A stretch of 64,000 bases of DNA from Cercis canadensis (GCA_003255065.1 QAOA01003303.1:27851-91850), one strand, 5' to 3'. Counted from the stretch's first letter, positions 21,511 through 33,296 are shown. The notes: generated by a model from the letters alone, not told the origin. Numbers and translations: made by a program.

Positions 21511-22599
21511 CTAAAGCTTCGTTATTCCTCCATAAAAGCCATCATTTGGGTTGCCTTGTTCCTTACAGTCCTTTCTATTTAGCACAGCCCTTCTCAAGCG
21601 TGAGTCATGCGGGTACTGATTGAACTCCATGATTAACTGATCTATTAAGCATCACAATTTTGTGAGGTACCATCTACATTTAATACAAATTAGTGGAGGC
21701 CGGGCCTCATAATGATTTTTCTTGCAAAAAGAAAATCCAGAAACATTACTATGAAAATGATAAGTAGCATTGATAATTTTGGACCCAACCCATCTTTTAA
21801 AATCAGTTCTTTTTGTCTCGGCCCGAACCCATCAGAGCTAGCCCGTTTATTCTTCGACCTAGGATAGGTTCAAAAAATTAGGCCTGTATAAAATTCAAGC
21901 TTTTTGACCTGGCCTGAATTTGGGCCAAGCTGACCCATTTTGACAAATGCTAGGTGTGGGAACAAGGGAAAGTAGGAAACTACCGTAGGTGTTGAAGTAC
22001 ATAATGGCCTTTTAGACTCAATCTTAATTTCAGAACAATAGTCACAAATCGCCTAAAACGTCTAAACATACAACAGTCATATGTATAACGTGAAATACAA
22101 ACCTAAAACGAGGGGAATTGTTTAACGCCGTGTAACTGTATATGTTGTCAATTTTTTCACAAAAAATAAGAAGGCACACTATATTCTTGCCATCAGTAAA
22201 CTAAACAAATTAACACTTGACAACAATTAATCCAAGTAATTATACAAGATTTACTCACCTCTGTAGCAGNTGGCCTTTTAGACTCAATCTTAATTTCAGA
22301 ACAATAGTCACAAATCGCCTAAAACGTCTAAACATACAGCAGTCATATGTATAACGTGAAATACAAACCCAAAACGAGGGGAATTGTTTAACGCCGTGTA
22401 ACTGTATATGTTGTCAATTTTCTCACAAAAAATAAGAAGGCACACTATATTCTTGCCATCAGTAAACTAAACAAATTAACACTTGACAACAATTAATCCA
22501 AGTAATTATACAAGATTTACTCACCTCTGTAGCAGCAATGGCAGTGATTCTTACGACCCTCACAAGATTCCAGGTGACCAATTATAGCATACCACCAAT
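21511..22599 (-). pseudogene. F-box gene paralogue, 3' exons only (truncated)
   Basis: Two exons match the last two of the intact F-box gene at 29338-31720. Exon 4-like, 22525-22599 (75 bases, the same length as in the intact gene), reads WWYAIIGHLESCEG and NHCHC, with splice sites TTTTAG before and GTGAGTAAAT after. Exon 5-like, 21511-21641, reads LIMEFNQYPHDS and FYGGITKL, with acceptor CTTAATAG and the matching phase. A TAG ends it right after FYGGITKL, and past this a frameshift is needed to follow the family C-terminus. Exons 1-3, including the F-box, are missing; upstream lies an integrase remnant. The intron contains the N-duplication 22005-22535. Confidence 0.75.
22005..22535. other. 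Likely assembly artefact: 265-bp direct duplication around N (22270)
   Basis: 22005-22269 and 22271-22535 match nearly perfectly (a handful of substitutions). Only the right copy continues into the F-box exon, so the left copy is probably the end of an unmerged contig. Confidence 0.88.
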
Positions 22600-22989
22600 C
22601 TAAAATATATTCATCAACTATAAATTATCAGCAACAAGGTATCAAAATCATGGACAATCTTATTATAGTAATAAATAAAAATTTATCCTCTAGACAAGAA
22701 TATGATGTAAGTGTCATTTGATAAGGGACAAATTTATCATAGTTACTCTTTGAGATTTCTTTGTTACACAAGTTATATAATAAAACATTAACTAACACCC
22801 AATCCCTCATCTCATAGGTGATTTCTTTGCTATGGGAATCTGTATAGAGTTTAGTGCAATTTTGGGCCTGGTGCAAGTTAGCCTTCAGGAGCTTAAGTAT
22901 AATGGTATGAAGAATTATACTAGAATTCTGCCCATGGAAGAAATAAAGTCCACTGCTTAGGTTTATCCTGAACGATTCATTTTAAATAT

Positions 22990-23407
22990 TGTTCCAAATG
23001 TTGTATAATTTGTGATTGCGTGTGCATACTATCATTTAACAAGTAATAAAGTCCACTGCATAGATTATCATCTCACGAGGAATGATTGCTATTAATTATC
23101 GAAATTATGTTAATCTCAATCTTATTTGAACAAACGAAAAACAAGAATAATGACTATTAAACTAAAAGAAAACTAGAAATAAATGGACAGCAAAAGCNTG
23201 TTCCAAATGTTGTATAATTTATGATTGCGTGTGCATACTATCATTTAACAAGTAATAAAGTCCACTGCATAGAGTATCATCTCACGAGGAATGATTGCTA
23301 TTAATTATCGAAATTATGTTAATCTAAATCTTATTTGAACAAACGAAAAACAAGAATAATGACTATTAAACTAAAAGAAAACTAGAAATAAATGGACAGC
23401 AAAAGCA
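22990..23407. other. Likely assembly artefact: ~208-bp direct duplication around N (23198)
   Basis: 22990-23197 and 23199-23407 differ at about three bases. The right copy repeats even the flanking TGTTCCAAATG, including the LTR target site, which supports contig overlap rather than a real duplication. Confidence 0.9.
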
Positions 23408-24470
23408 ATCCAAGATTAACTATTGAATTAAAACCTAAGGTTTCCAATTTCACCGTCCGAATTAAATTTCCTATCTCATTCATCTAGAATTATTCTCCTA
23501 GTTGATAGTTGAGAATCCCTAAATTTTCCACTAGCCTCTCTCAAGGTCTAACAAAAATACTCTTAATTGCTAACGCACTATATTCTTATATGAATTAAAA
23601 AAATAATAATTTATTAAGCTTTGTGAATCTCATTTAGCAACTACACAAACCATACATGTATATTCCTATTCTACATGCAACTTATGGCATTCAACACAAT
23701 AAACTAAGACACATAAATCTCCTTCCGATTTTATTATGATTAATCAATCATCTAATTAGTGGCCAATTAATTAGAAGTATTAAGCACATTGTAGAAAACT
23801 CAACTAGGGAAAATAATTCATTGACTAAATTGAAGAATCCAAATCATCACAATTAGGCTATATTGTAGCCCTAGAAAAATAAATTAGTTCATAACTAAAA
23901 CAATAAATATTCTAACAATTGTCTTAAACATGAATAAAGAAACGAAGAAGAAGAAAAACTTGATTTGGAATTGAATTCGATATTGTAGTCCCGTTTTCGG
24001 GTTGAGCTGTCTTCTTCTGCACACCTTGCTATTTTCACCTTCAATTTTCTCCTTTGGGAACTCTTGTCGAACCCTAAAATCTCCTATTTATAGGTTTTGA
24101 GAAGTCCAGGCCCATAAGGAAACATTTTAGGAAAGAATACATTAGAGTTTGGGTTTTTTTTTATACATATGTGCGCCTAAGCACTCAAACTTCAGTCAAG
24201 GGATTGCTTTTCGCAACGTGAAGTGCCTAGGCACTTAGGCTTCGGCCTAGAGCTTGTTTTCGGTGACAGTGGCGCCTAGGCTCTGCTCTGCTTTTTGCTT
24301 GTGCACCATTTTTCTTCCCTTATGAACACCTAGGTGCCACCAAATCATAGATGTGTACAATTTTCTCTTTTCTTACAAAATAAACACAAAAACACAAACA
24401 TAAGACCTCAAAAACTAACTAAATGTGAAGTGAATAGTATATAATTTGCGGATATAAAATCCACTCATCA
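22999..24470 (-). mobile_element. Solo LTR inserted in integrase remnant
   Basis: On the minus strand it starts TGATGAGTGGATTTTATATC and ends AATTATACAACA. The 5-bp duplication CCAAA flanks it at 22994-22998 and 24471-24475. There is one LTR and no internal region. A CTATTTATAGG box (TATA on the minus strand) lies near 24087. The part at 24170-24330 holds GC-rich mini-repeats such as GTGCCTAGGCAC and GGCGCCTAGG, at the place where the solo LTR at 7764 has its own GCGCCGCAGCCCC repeats. About 208 bases are artificially doubled around the N at 23198. Confidence 0.85.
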
Positions 24471-24714
24471 CCAAACACCAGTTGAGAACCTCTGACCATC
24501 TATTTGTGGATGATAAGTTGTTGATCGCTTAAGTGTAGTGCCGCTTGACTCAAACATTCTTTGCTAGAATTTATTCAAGAAAATAGGATCACAATCAGAT
24601 ATTATGGAGTGAAACAAACTACCATGTGAATTTATAGAGTTAAATGGACTACCATGTGAATAAAACAAATCATCATTATAACAACATTATAATTTTCAAG
24701 TAAGGCTCCAAACT

Positions 24715-24944
24715 CAATGATGTCTTCTTATGGTAAGGTACTAGTAGGGGCTGCAGCAAGCCTGTTGGAGGAGTGGAGTAATGCTATATTTGACTTGTGA
24801 ACCAATGTTTTAAGAATCAGACCAAACCAGGTGGTTTAACTGGTCAGACTGGTGCCCTGTTAGGAAAACGGTTTGATTCATACCTTTAAATCACATCAAA
24901 CCGGTGAAAATTGGCGAACTAGACTGAAGTCATAGTGATGTCTT
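24715..24944. repeat. Host repeat unit, second copy starts where the Athila solo LTR inserted
   Basis: GATGTCTTCTTATGGTAAGG at about 24718, followed by TACTAGTAGGGG, recurs as GATGTCTT / CTCATGGGAAGGTACTGATAGGGG around the solo LTR (24937-24944, then 26417). Removing the LTR leaves two tandem units about 220 bases apart. Confidence 0.5.
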
Positions 24945-26411
24945 TGATAAACACATTTTTTATACAATAGTTAACCCTCATTTTTAGTCTCTTAAACCTC
25001 TTTTGGGCTGATTTGAGTGGGCTTGGGCCACATTTCATTAGTTGGGTTCTAATTGGGGTTAATTGTGTTTTTTAGCATTATTGGGAACTTTACATTGTTT
25101 CTGTACTTCCGGCATAACTTGAGTTGTAGACATTTGATAATCTTTAATCTTACCTTGTAGGAAATTTGAGAGAATTATCTACAACTTTGATTAAGAGCTC
25201 TAAAGCTAATTCGGATGTCCAGCAGGTCATATTTAGCTTGGAAGTTAGAACAGAGATGTTGTCGTTGGATCCTAACCCGGGTGAAGAGATTGGGCCATAA
25301 GTTGGGCTGTCGGTGTCTTCTAGACATGAAACTAGTACCATTGGAAATATAAGAAATAATTCTTTAACTCTTGTGAAGACTATTTCTCCAAAATATGGCG
25401 TTTTGATGGTGTTATTGCCTCTCAAAGTCAACTAATGAGTCCAAAGAGCTGTTAAGAGTAAATTGGGCCTAACTTTCTCATCCTAGGACCAATTAAGCCC
25501 AAACTGGGGCCTAATTGAAGCTAAGAGCCAGAGGAATAATTCTAACCTAAGGGTAATCTTGGTGTGCAATTATTTTAGAGGGTTATAAGTAGGTTAAGGA
25601 GGCAGACGTGAGAGAGAGTCCATTCTAGACAATTTTTTCTTGCCTCTTTTCTCTGTAGCTATTTTCTTAATTTTTTCTATAATGGATTCTTGCCTCTTGT
25701 TCATGGAGGCCTAGTCATTTAGATCAATCTAGGTTTTGGCTGTTCTGATTATTAATTCTGAGATTCTACTTTAATTGTCATTTATTTAGTGATTAATCAA
25801 CTTCTTTCATTCCTTTGCTTAATTCTAATTTGGGTTGCTTAATTCGGATTTGAATGTTCATATGATAATTGCTTAATTTCATATGTTAAAAGAGGATTGT
25901 AAATATTAAACAATGTTGCTAAGCTTTTGGATGGATTGTTTAACCTTGGTTGGATTCTGGACTTTAAGTTAATTTGGATTAGTGGATGTTTAATTCATTG
26001 AACCCTAATTAACCGAATTCTGGATGCTTATCCAGTAGAGACTCTTAGATCACTTAGAGGCTTCTTGATGTGTTCTAAGGCCAAGAATTAGGTTAATTAC
26101 TGAATGAATCTTTTGTAATTATGGATGGATTAAAATCAGAATTAGTTGATTCTCTAGATTGATTGCTTTGTTAAAATTTGGTTTACTTTCTGTCGGTTAC
26201 TTTCTGTTGATTACTTTCTGTTGGTTACTTTCTGGCAATTACTTTATATTGATTACTTCTGCAAACCAAACCCCCCTATTAATTAAACTCCCAAATTTGA
26301 TTCCCTAATTAGAATGGTCCAATGGTTTGATTCGGTGTTATCTTATGCTGCAAGTAGCTTTGGTGAACTGGATATAAATTCAGTAATTTGATTAGCCTCG
26401 GCAGCTCATTA
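24945..26411 (+). mobile_element. Athila-family solo LTR
   Basis: It starts TGATAAACACATTTTTTATAC and ends CAGCTCATTA (TCATCA in the duplicated copy at 27214). The flanking 5-bp duplication is GTCTT at 24940-24944 and 26412-26416. Its sequence follows the Athila LTRs at 8063 and 45998 throughout (for example CTTTTGGGCTGA, CGGCAGCTCAT). There is no internal region, so it is a product of LTR-LTR recombination. Part of it is artificially repeated after the N at 26776. Confidence 0.88.
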
Positions 26412-27578
26412 GTCTTCTCATGGGAAGGTACTGATAGGGGTTGTATGCTGTTGCAAGCCCCCTAGAGATATAAAAATTGTCCTCCAAAGGATTTGAACTC
26501 TCCTTTGGAGGATAAGAGCCATCTAACACCAATGCCTTTTTATTTTTTATTTTTTAATAAGCTTGCATTAAAATATAGTTATTCTAATTTAGATTGTATA
26601 AAGCAATAAAATGATCCGAACCCTCTTCCAAAGAAGAAAAGAGACATTTGTCACTAGACCAACTTTATTTCTTTTACAAAACTCGCACAAAAATATATCT
26701 ATTATAAGTTAGGTTATATAATAGGTAAATTAAATGTGATATTTATGACATCATCTGGTTGAATTGGTTTAACTGNGACTTTAAGTTAATTTGGATTAGT
26801 GGATGTTTAATTCATTGAACCCTAATTAACCGAATTCTGGATGCTTATCCAGTAGAGACTCTTAGATCACTTAGAGGCTTCTTGATGTGTTCTAAGGCCA
26901 AGAATTAGGTTAATTACTGAATGAATCTTTTGTAATTATGGATGGATTAAAATCAGAATTAGTTGATTCTCTAGATTGATTGCTTTGTTAAAATTTGGTT
27001 TACTTTCTGTCAGTTACTTTCTGTTGGTTACTTTCTGGCAATTACTTTATATTGATTACTTCTACAAACCAAACCCCCCTATTAATTAAACTCCCAAATT
27101 TGATTCCCTAATTAGAATGGTCCAATGGTTTGATTCGATGTTATCTTATGCTGCAAGTAGCTTTGGTGAACTGGATATAAATTCAGTAATTTGATTAGCC
27201 TCGGCAGCTCATCAGTCTTCTCATGGGAAGGTACTGATAGGGGTTGTATGCTGTTGCAAGCCCCCTAGAGATATAAAAATTGTCCTCCAAAGGATTTGAA
27301 CCCTCCTTTGGAGGATAAGAGCCATCTAACACCAATGCCTTTTTATTTTTTATTTTTTAATAAGCTTGCATTAAAATATAGTTATTCTAATTTAGATTGT
27401 ATAAAGCAATAAAATGATCCGAACCCTCTTCCAAAGAAGAAAAGAGACATTTGTCACTAGACCAACTTTATTTCTTTTACAAAACTCGCACAAAAATATA
27501 TCTATTATAAGTTAGGTTATATAATAGGTAAATTAAATGTGATATTTATGACATCATCTGGTTGAATTGGTTTAACTG
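25960..27578. other. Likely assembly artefact: ~810-bp direct duplication around N (26776)
   Basis: 25960-26775 and 26777-27578 are near-identical; the right copy lacks about 14 bases of a GTTACTTTCTGTTG-type tandem. The duplication covers the 3' third of the Athila solo LTR, its target duplication and ~360 bases of flank. Confidence 0.9.
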
Positions 27579-27604
27579 GTGCTCATCTTATAAAGCAGTT
27601 TGCT

Positions 27605-27775
27605 TACTACAAGAAAATAGGCATTTTCTCACGGACAAAATCCGTGAGAAAATGCCTGGCATGAGAAAAACTCGCGTGACAAATCAAATTTCTAACGGAA
27701 TTTCTCATGGCCTTACAGTGGATGTGAGAAATATTGGAAAAAAATTTCTTACGGATTTTTGTTCGTGAGAAACAC
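27605..27775 (+). mobile_element. CACTA-type transposon end (fragment)
   Basis: TACTACAAGAAAATAGG closely resembles the CACTACAAGAAA tip of CACTA elements. The following bases form subterminal inverted repeats: CTCACGGACAAAATCCGTGAG, then further TCCGTGAGAAA and GTGAGAAA blocks up to 27770. No second terminus was found nearby, so this is a fragment or a decayed MITE. Confidence 0.55.
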
Positions 27776-29337
27776 CTCAAGCTTTTTTTTTTTTTTTTGC
27801 TGATTTCTTATATTAATATTGAAGAAATTACAAATAGGGAAAACCAAAATTCAAAGAAAATTTAACAAAAAATCATACATTATAACATTTAAACAAACTT
27901 GACAGAGTTTGATGTTAGACTAGTGAGAGTTGTTTGTAATTTTAAATATTTTGTAGTAAAATACAACTGATCATAAGTTGAAGGGAGTAAATTAATTTTT
28001 TTTAAAAAAAAAAATTAGTAACTTTGGGGAAAACCACACCAAAATGAAGGGGGAAAATAAAAGGAATTTGCAGGTAAGAAAGTTTTCTAAATGATAGGCA
28101 TATCTTGGTTATTGGTTGAATATAAGTAATCATAAACATAAACCGGCTCCTGCATGATTTATCTCAATTTGATCACAATTCAACTAATCCTTTGTGTGTC
28201 TATATGCTTGTGATTGTAGTTATAATGAATAATCAAAGCACTATCCATGTTTGATATTACCTGCATGAAATAAAAAAATTTTTTGAACTTGAGATAGCTA
28301 GTCAAATGATCAAAGCTTCCTTTTTGCTGTTGAGAAAGCTCAAACTTGGGATAAAGGAATGAGGGATAACTTTTAGGCCGGAGGCAACAACAAAAAACAA
28401 GGTGCATGCTCTTTCCTTTGACCTTGTATGATGATTTCTATGTTATTAATTTTGTGTTTTCTCATTTTCTTTTTCCAGAGCTACAAAGCGGTTGAAAGGA
28501 TTGGGGAGAGGGGGGCTGAGGGTACCGTCGTTAAGGCTGGGAATGGTGCCAATGTGCCAAACCTTAGTTTTTCTTAGTTGTTTTTCACAAATCATGCCAG
28601 CTGTTTTCTGTCTTTGTTTAGCATATATATATATTGATCTTTATGTAAAGATAATTTAAGTTAAATAAATATTTTAATACATGCAATTAGAGTGCAGCTA
28701 AATTCTTTTATCTCATCAATATGTATTTATAGTTCAAACTTAGTATAAAAATAATTTTCACATATATATACAATAACTTATTTTATGACCCCGGGAAAAT
28801 ATTTATTTACATAATTTCTAAAGAAACACCACCATTCCCCACGTAAACTTAGGTAGGTGGCTATTCGAATAATTGAAGATGCTACGTTCAAATTGTAATA
28901 ATCCTTTGAGGAAATCTAACTATTTCGTTAGATTGTATTTAAACAAAGATGATTCACCTCAACCAAATGACTTAAGAAGAACAGTTCTCTCCTCTTTTGT
29001 TTTTTTGTGGTTACAAAGGGAAAAGAAGAAAAAAAAAAACTACACTCTAAGGAAGACAGCTGCCATCATCCTATCAGCCAACAGAGTAACATGAAGGTTC
29101 GTAAGGGGTTGTTCATAGAAAGTCCAATTTTTAAGACCTCTGGCTCTCTGTTTTGCCATAAAATCAGCTTCTTGATTTGTCTCTCTTAGCATATGCAACA
29201 TTTTCACTTGCTAATCTCTTTTCCGAAGGTTTTTGATATCACTAATAATACAACCTTAACTATGGAAAATTAGGTGAATTACAATCAAAAATTTTCTCCA
29301 ACTTTAGTCTCCCTTCTTTTGAAAAATTGAGCATATA
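27776..29337. other. Intergenic downstream of the F-box gene, no gene recognised
   Basis: AT-rich with poly-T (27785-27800) and poly-A runs. 28475-28565 is locally GC-rich (GGGGAGAGGGGGG) after a TTTTTCCAG, which could be an exon or repeat scrap, but no protein similarity is evident. Confidence 0.5.
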
Positions 29338-31720
29338 TTAGTGCACCATTTGCCTCAAAACCCTTGGACTATGAGGGCCTCGTGTACGGAGGCTGTTCCA
29401 TCTTTCAATCTCCTCCTCGTTAGAAACTTTTCTGATTCCACCATATAAGAAATAACTAACGCGTTGTTCCTCATTCAGGTTTCTGTTTAGCAATGCTTTT
29501 CTCGATCGAGCCTGTGGCCGGTTTTGAGTGAACTCCACCATCAACATATCTATCAATTAATTATAACAAAAAAGAAAAAACACATTTCTATCACAAATTA
29601 GGATAACTCATGAGCACTATCAACAGAAGAAAAATGCTTCACCCACTAGAATTATAATCTTAATGATAAGGGGTTTGCTAAGCTACTTTGGGCATTTGTT
29701 TTTTTATTTTTTTTTTGGGGGAGGTGGTAGCACTACCTCTCACCTAGTTAGGTGGATTTTGATTGGACTTAACCAGTGATTTTAGTGTCATTATAAATAT
29801 CTCAAGTGTTATTATAAATATTTTAAAAAATTAAGTCACCAAGTATGCAATAGAATAAATAATTTCTTATAGAATATATAAATGGAACGATATAAGAAAA
29901 CATACCAAATTTCAATTTTTGGCAAAAGTTAAGTTTTTTTGACACTTTTTTTATATCGTGTGTTGTTTTATGTTCTATCACATATTAAATTAATTTTTTA
30001 AGATTTTTATAATGACACAAAAAACGTTAGATGGGTTGGAACCCACCCAATATGCGGTAGTGCTTCCCCCGAAACTGCCAAAGTAGGATAACATGATAAA
30101 TACTCCAAAAACAAAAATGCTTTCTTCACCACCAAGCTTAAGAGCTTGAGTGAATTGAAATTTGAGTAAAAATGAATTCTATATTCAAATTATAATAATT
30201 CTCAATATACCTAAAGTTAAAAGAATTCTATAAATCTCACCACTATATTGACAACCACAATGATTTTCATCCTCATCACATGATTCCAAGTGACCAATAA
30301 CAGCATAGTGCCATACTGTAACACACTCTTCAAAGTTAATAAAATTGGAATATATCCCGAAAAATGTAGAAGGAGTACTATATAATTCTTTTACACCTAT
30401 CTCAAAATTAATATGTTTGATTAATTATTTTACCAAATGATATCAGAATTAATATATATTATATTCATGGCTATGAGTAAATCAATATAATAGAATGGAA
30501 ATTTCCATAAATTAATACCATAAGGTTGTTCTTTGCGTCTTCTCTTCTGGATCTCAATATGATCACCAGGTTTCAACTCGTTCAAACGGTTAGACAAATA
30601 AAAGGCAAGTGGACAAGTGTCAACTGGGGATATTCTCAACCTATCCCACTGGATATTTTCCTTAATCAATTGCCACCCACCAGTTGGAGATCTGCAAGAA
30701 TGTTAAGCATCGGAATTTGTTAAGCATTGAATTGCCACGGAATACAAACCGTGGCAAGCTTTTAAAAAAATTTCAGAATTTGTTTATTTGGCAAAAACCG
30801 TGGCTAATTTTTTTACAAGGTCACGATTTATGGCTTTTCGTGGCAAATGGTCGTTTCTATGATAGGAAACGTCACGGTTGTGTTTCCATGACAATTTCCG
30901 TGGGAAATGACCTTAGCCACGGAAAAAATTACCAATTTTGCCACGGTTTTTTGCTATGGCAAATGAGTTGCTTTCTTGTGGTGATCTATTTTGAGTTCAA
31001 GAAAAAGCTTATAATGCACAAGAGAAGTTTTAAGTATGACTTCTAAGATACAAAATGGAAAATCATTTATAAAGGAGCCAAAATCAAACATCTTAATACC
31101 TTGCGCGAAAGGTGTTTGTGATATAGTCATAGCTGAGTAAGGCATCATAACAAAATAGCTGTACACACTGCAACTAAAGTTACACAAATCAGCAAGGGAA
31201 TAGAACTATTAGAAGAGTTGAAACCAAAATTAGATGCAATGGTAATTACCTTGTACACTTGAGCAGGGAACCAAAATCGACCACGTTGGAGAGATACATA
31301 CAAAGCCATCTTGGAACAATTTGAGTGTAACAAAGTAGTCAATTGATTAGAAATTTCCAAATATGAACCAAGGTATAAAAAAGGCCAAACACCAGTAATA
31401 GACCCAAATAATCCATTCTCGTTCTGTTGTAACATGTGGCTTTCCCCCATGATCCTTGTTACATGGCAATCCCACTCTCTATAAGCATCATCACCAAGCA
31501 CTATATCCCATCTCCATTTTATATGTTTTTCCCACAAAGCATCATTTCTACATCTATACCTCAACGAAGTACACACTTCTGCCACACTACATAGGTCAAC
31601 TGGTGAAAGCCGCTCAAGAATGCACTCCAAGGTCGAGTCAGGTAAATTCAAGAGAGAAAGCTTGCGTTCCTCTTGCTTCTCCAATTTAACTGCTGAGTTC
31701 TTTGGCAATGGCATGACCAT
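29338..31720 (-). CDS. F-box protein of the Arabidopsis At2g26850/At2g32560 type, five exons, apparently intact
   Basis: Exons by reading order: 31720-31250, 31167-31100, 30691-30519, 30315-30241, 29549-29338. All introns are GT..AG, phases agree at every junction (0, 2, 1, 1), and the total is 999 bases, giving 332 residues with no internal stop. The F-box lies at about residues 24-65 (LPDSTLECILERLSPVDLC). Family-specific blocks follow: FWFPAQVY, CYDALLSYDY, ENIQWDRLR, LKPGDHIEIQ, VIGHLESCD, YGGIRKVSNEEE. F-box proteins join SKP1-cullin ubiquitin ligases as substrate adaptors; the target is unknown. The usual family N-terminal hydrophobic extension is missing: an upstream in-frame stop forces the start at MVMPLPKNS, so the protein is about 40 residues short. 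Introns 2 and 4 hold MITE-like insertions. Family naming is from memory. Confidence 0.85.
29670..30095. mobile_element. MITE-like insertion in F-box intron 4
   Basis: The left side, GGGGTTTGCTAAGCTACTTT then GGGGGAGGTGGTAGCACTACC, is mirrored on the right by the inverse of CCTACTTTGGCAG and GGGGGAAGCACTACC. The interior is AT-rich and non-coding. The left tip matches the element at 7095. End points are approximate. Confidence 0.5.
30719..30983 (-). mobile_element. CACTA-like MITE in F-box intron 2
   Basis: The right end, on the minus strand, reads CACCACAAGAAAGC, one base from the CACTACAAGAAA tip. Seven or so copies of CCGTGGC/GCCACGG lie inside, in both orientations, typical of CACTA subterminal repeats. 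The left limit is set only by the first GCCACGG. The gene's splice sites lie outside it, so the insertion is compatible with splicing. Confidence 0.55.
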
Positions 31721-32886
31721 GTGGGAACCTTAAAAATTCCTGCAAAACCAAGAAAACTATAGAGACCTTGCAAAAATGGACTATAGTGCAGGGGCAATTG
31801 CAGTTGCGGAGCAGAATTTAAAACCCTGCATGCACCAATTGAAGAAGCGGATATTAATATGCGCTCATATGAAATCAATTAAGGAATACAATCAGATATT
31901 AGACTTTGGTTTTGCCTAGAACTTGTTGCTTTTGATGATTTCTATGTCTTCTCTCATAGTTTTTCTCCCATCACGCCTGCTGTTTGTCCTTGCCTGGCTT
32001 GTCTTTTTCTATTATTATTATGAATATATTAAAACCCTCTCAAATCAAATAATACTTCCTGAAGATGGAATCTAGTTCAGGTGATTATGTCATTCAACTA
32101 GTACTCTGATTGGCCACTGATCTATATGATTATGAGTACGGGTTCGTATCGGGAACGGCACGAAATAGAAACGGTCATTTGTCAAAGAATAAGACTACTA
32201 GTACGCTAGATATATATGTATATATAAACATAAAATATATATTTATAACTATAAATATATTAAAAATAAAAAATATCATAGGCAAAATCAAACGTTAAAA
32301 TATTTGGTTGAAGCCATCACAGTACACAAAAGGAGTTGAACCATCCACCTTAGAGAGCAGGTTGCCGGCTCCGGAAATCACACCAAAAACGCTGGAAATT
32401 ACACTAGAGGCAGAAACACCGAGATAAGATGGGAGAAAGTGAGGTGAAGGGCTGAATAATCAGCGAAAACGTTCCGTTTTGCTTTAAAAATTTTGATTTT
32501 TAAGACTGGTGTGTTTCGCAGCCACATAAAAGCGTTTTAGCAAGTTTGAAATGTCCCGAATTAAAAAACTAAACTGAAAGAGATGCATTTTTGCTGGTGG
32601 AATGCATATCGCGTTTCAGCGCATCTCAGAAATAGGAACGTTTTAGTGCAACATATCTAAAATCATTTAGACCCGCTAGCCTAATTCATGAGATAGTCAC
32701 TATTTGGATTATTTTCACTAAATGTCAATATGATTTCAAAATTTGAAGTCATTTAAATGATTAAGAACATAGATGAATCTCACTATAATTGTGAAGGAGT
32801 TTATGATATGCTGACAGAATTTTGCATTTTCCGAAGTATGGATCCATTTTTGGGTATCATTTGGATCCATTCTATTAAAAGGGAGT
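31721..32886. other. Upstream region of the F-box gene up to Tat-R, no gene recognised
   Basis: The first ~200 bases would be the 5' leader and promoter of the F-box gene; a 76-codon minus-strand frame at 31648-31878 overlaps it in another frame and is probably not coding. 32190-32290 is a TA-rich stretch. 32330-32660 is GC-richer and repeat-like but not identified. Confidence 0.5.
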
Positions 32887-33221
32887 TGTGGTGGCCCATT
32901 TTGAGCGGCCCATAAACTAGTCCGGCCCATTAACATAGGGCCCAGCAAGATCCAGAGCAACTTTCGGCCCATGGAGTTCATCATCTCTTGCCTATAAATA
33001 GTCCCACTATCACAGGTAAAAAGGATCTTTTTGCTCTGAATTACAACTCTTATTAACTCGGACCGAGCTAATTTTATCATCGGAGCCCGGAAATCAACAA
33101 CCGGCCCACCCATTCTTTTTCTTCTTTTTCAAATTGCCTCGGTCTAAATCCACTTCATCGTCCAGCTGGACACATCACGTCGAGCAAACAGATCGACCTA
33201 ATCTTAACTTAGGCAACGTCA
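32887..33221 (+). mobile_element. Tat-R 5' LTR with TATA box
   Basis: It starts TGTGGTGGCCC and ends GCAACGTCA. A TATAAATA box at 32993-33000 marks the likely promoter, with transcription starting some 30 bases downstream. It aligns end to end with 51541-51875. Confidence 0.92.
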
Positions 33222-33223
33222 TT

Positions 33224-33240
33224 TGGTGCCGTCTGTGGGA
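33224..33240 (+). promoter_or_regulatory. Primer-binding site, Tat-R
   Basis: TGGTGCCGTCTGTGGGA starts two bases after the LTR. The same site type (TGGCACCGTCTGTGGGA) follows the LTR at 52734. It resembles the tRNA-Arg site described for Tat/Ogre elements; the tRNA identity is from memory. Confidence 0.75.
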
Positions 33241-33296
33241 AACTCGATTTCTCCCAACACCTACAAATCTCTTTGGCTGATCCTGAGTTTAGCATT

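Larger units (their letters stand above)
22789..24640 (-). pseudogene. Ty3/gypsy integrase remnant split by a solo LTR
   Basis: On the minus strand, 24476-24640 reads SDCDPIFLNKF, then TTLKRSTTYHPQ, the second catalytic D region and the conserved YHPQ block. After the solo LTR, 22993-22789 continues with CLEQYLK, LPWAEF and YNSSYH, followed after a deletion by KLYTDSHSKEITYEMRDWVLV from the integrase C-terminus. It has several stops and at least one frameshift. The type is different from the Tat and Athila integrases here and resembles the chromovirus branch. The two halves join across the 5-bp duplication CCAAA. Confidence 0.8.

Noticed and set aside
31145..31249. Continuation of the F-box exon 1 ORF past VYK
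   Set aside because: A GT donor at 31249 and the phase-matched exon at 31167-31100 fit the family better than read-through.
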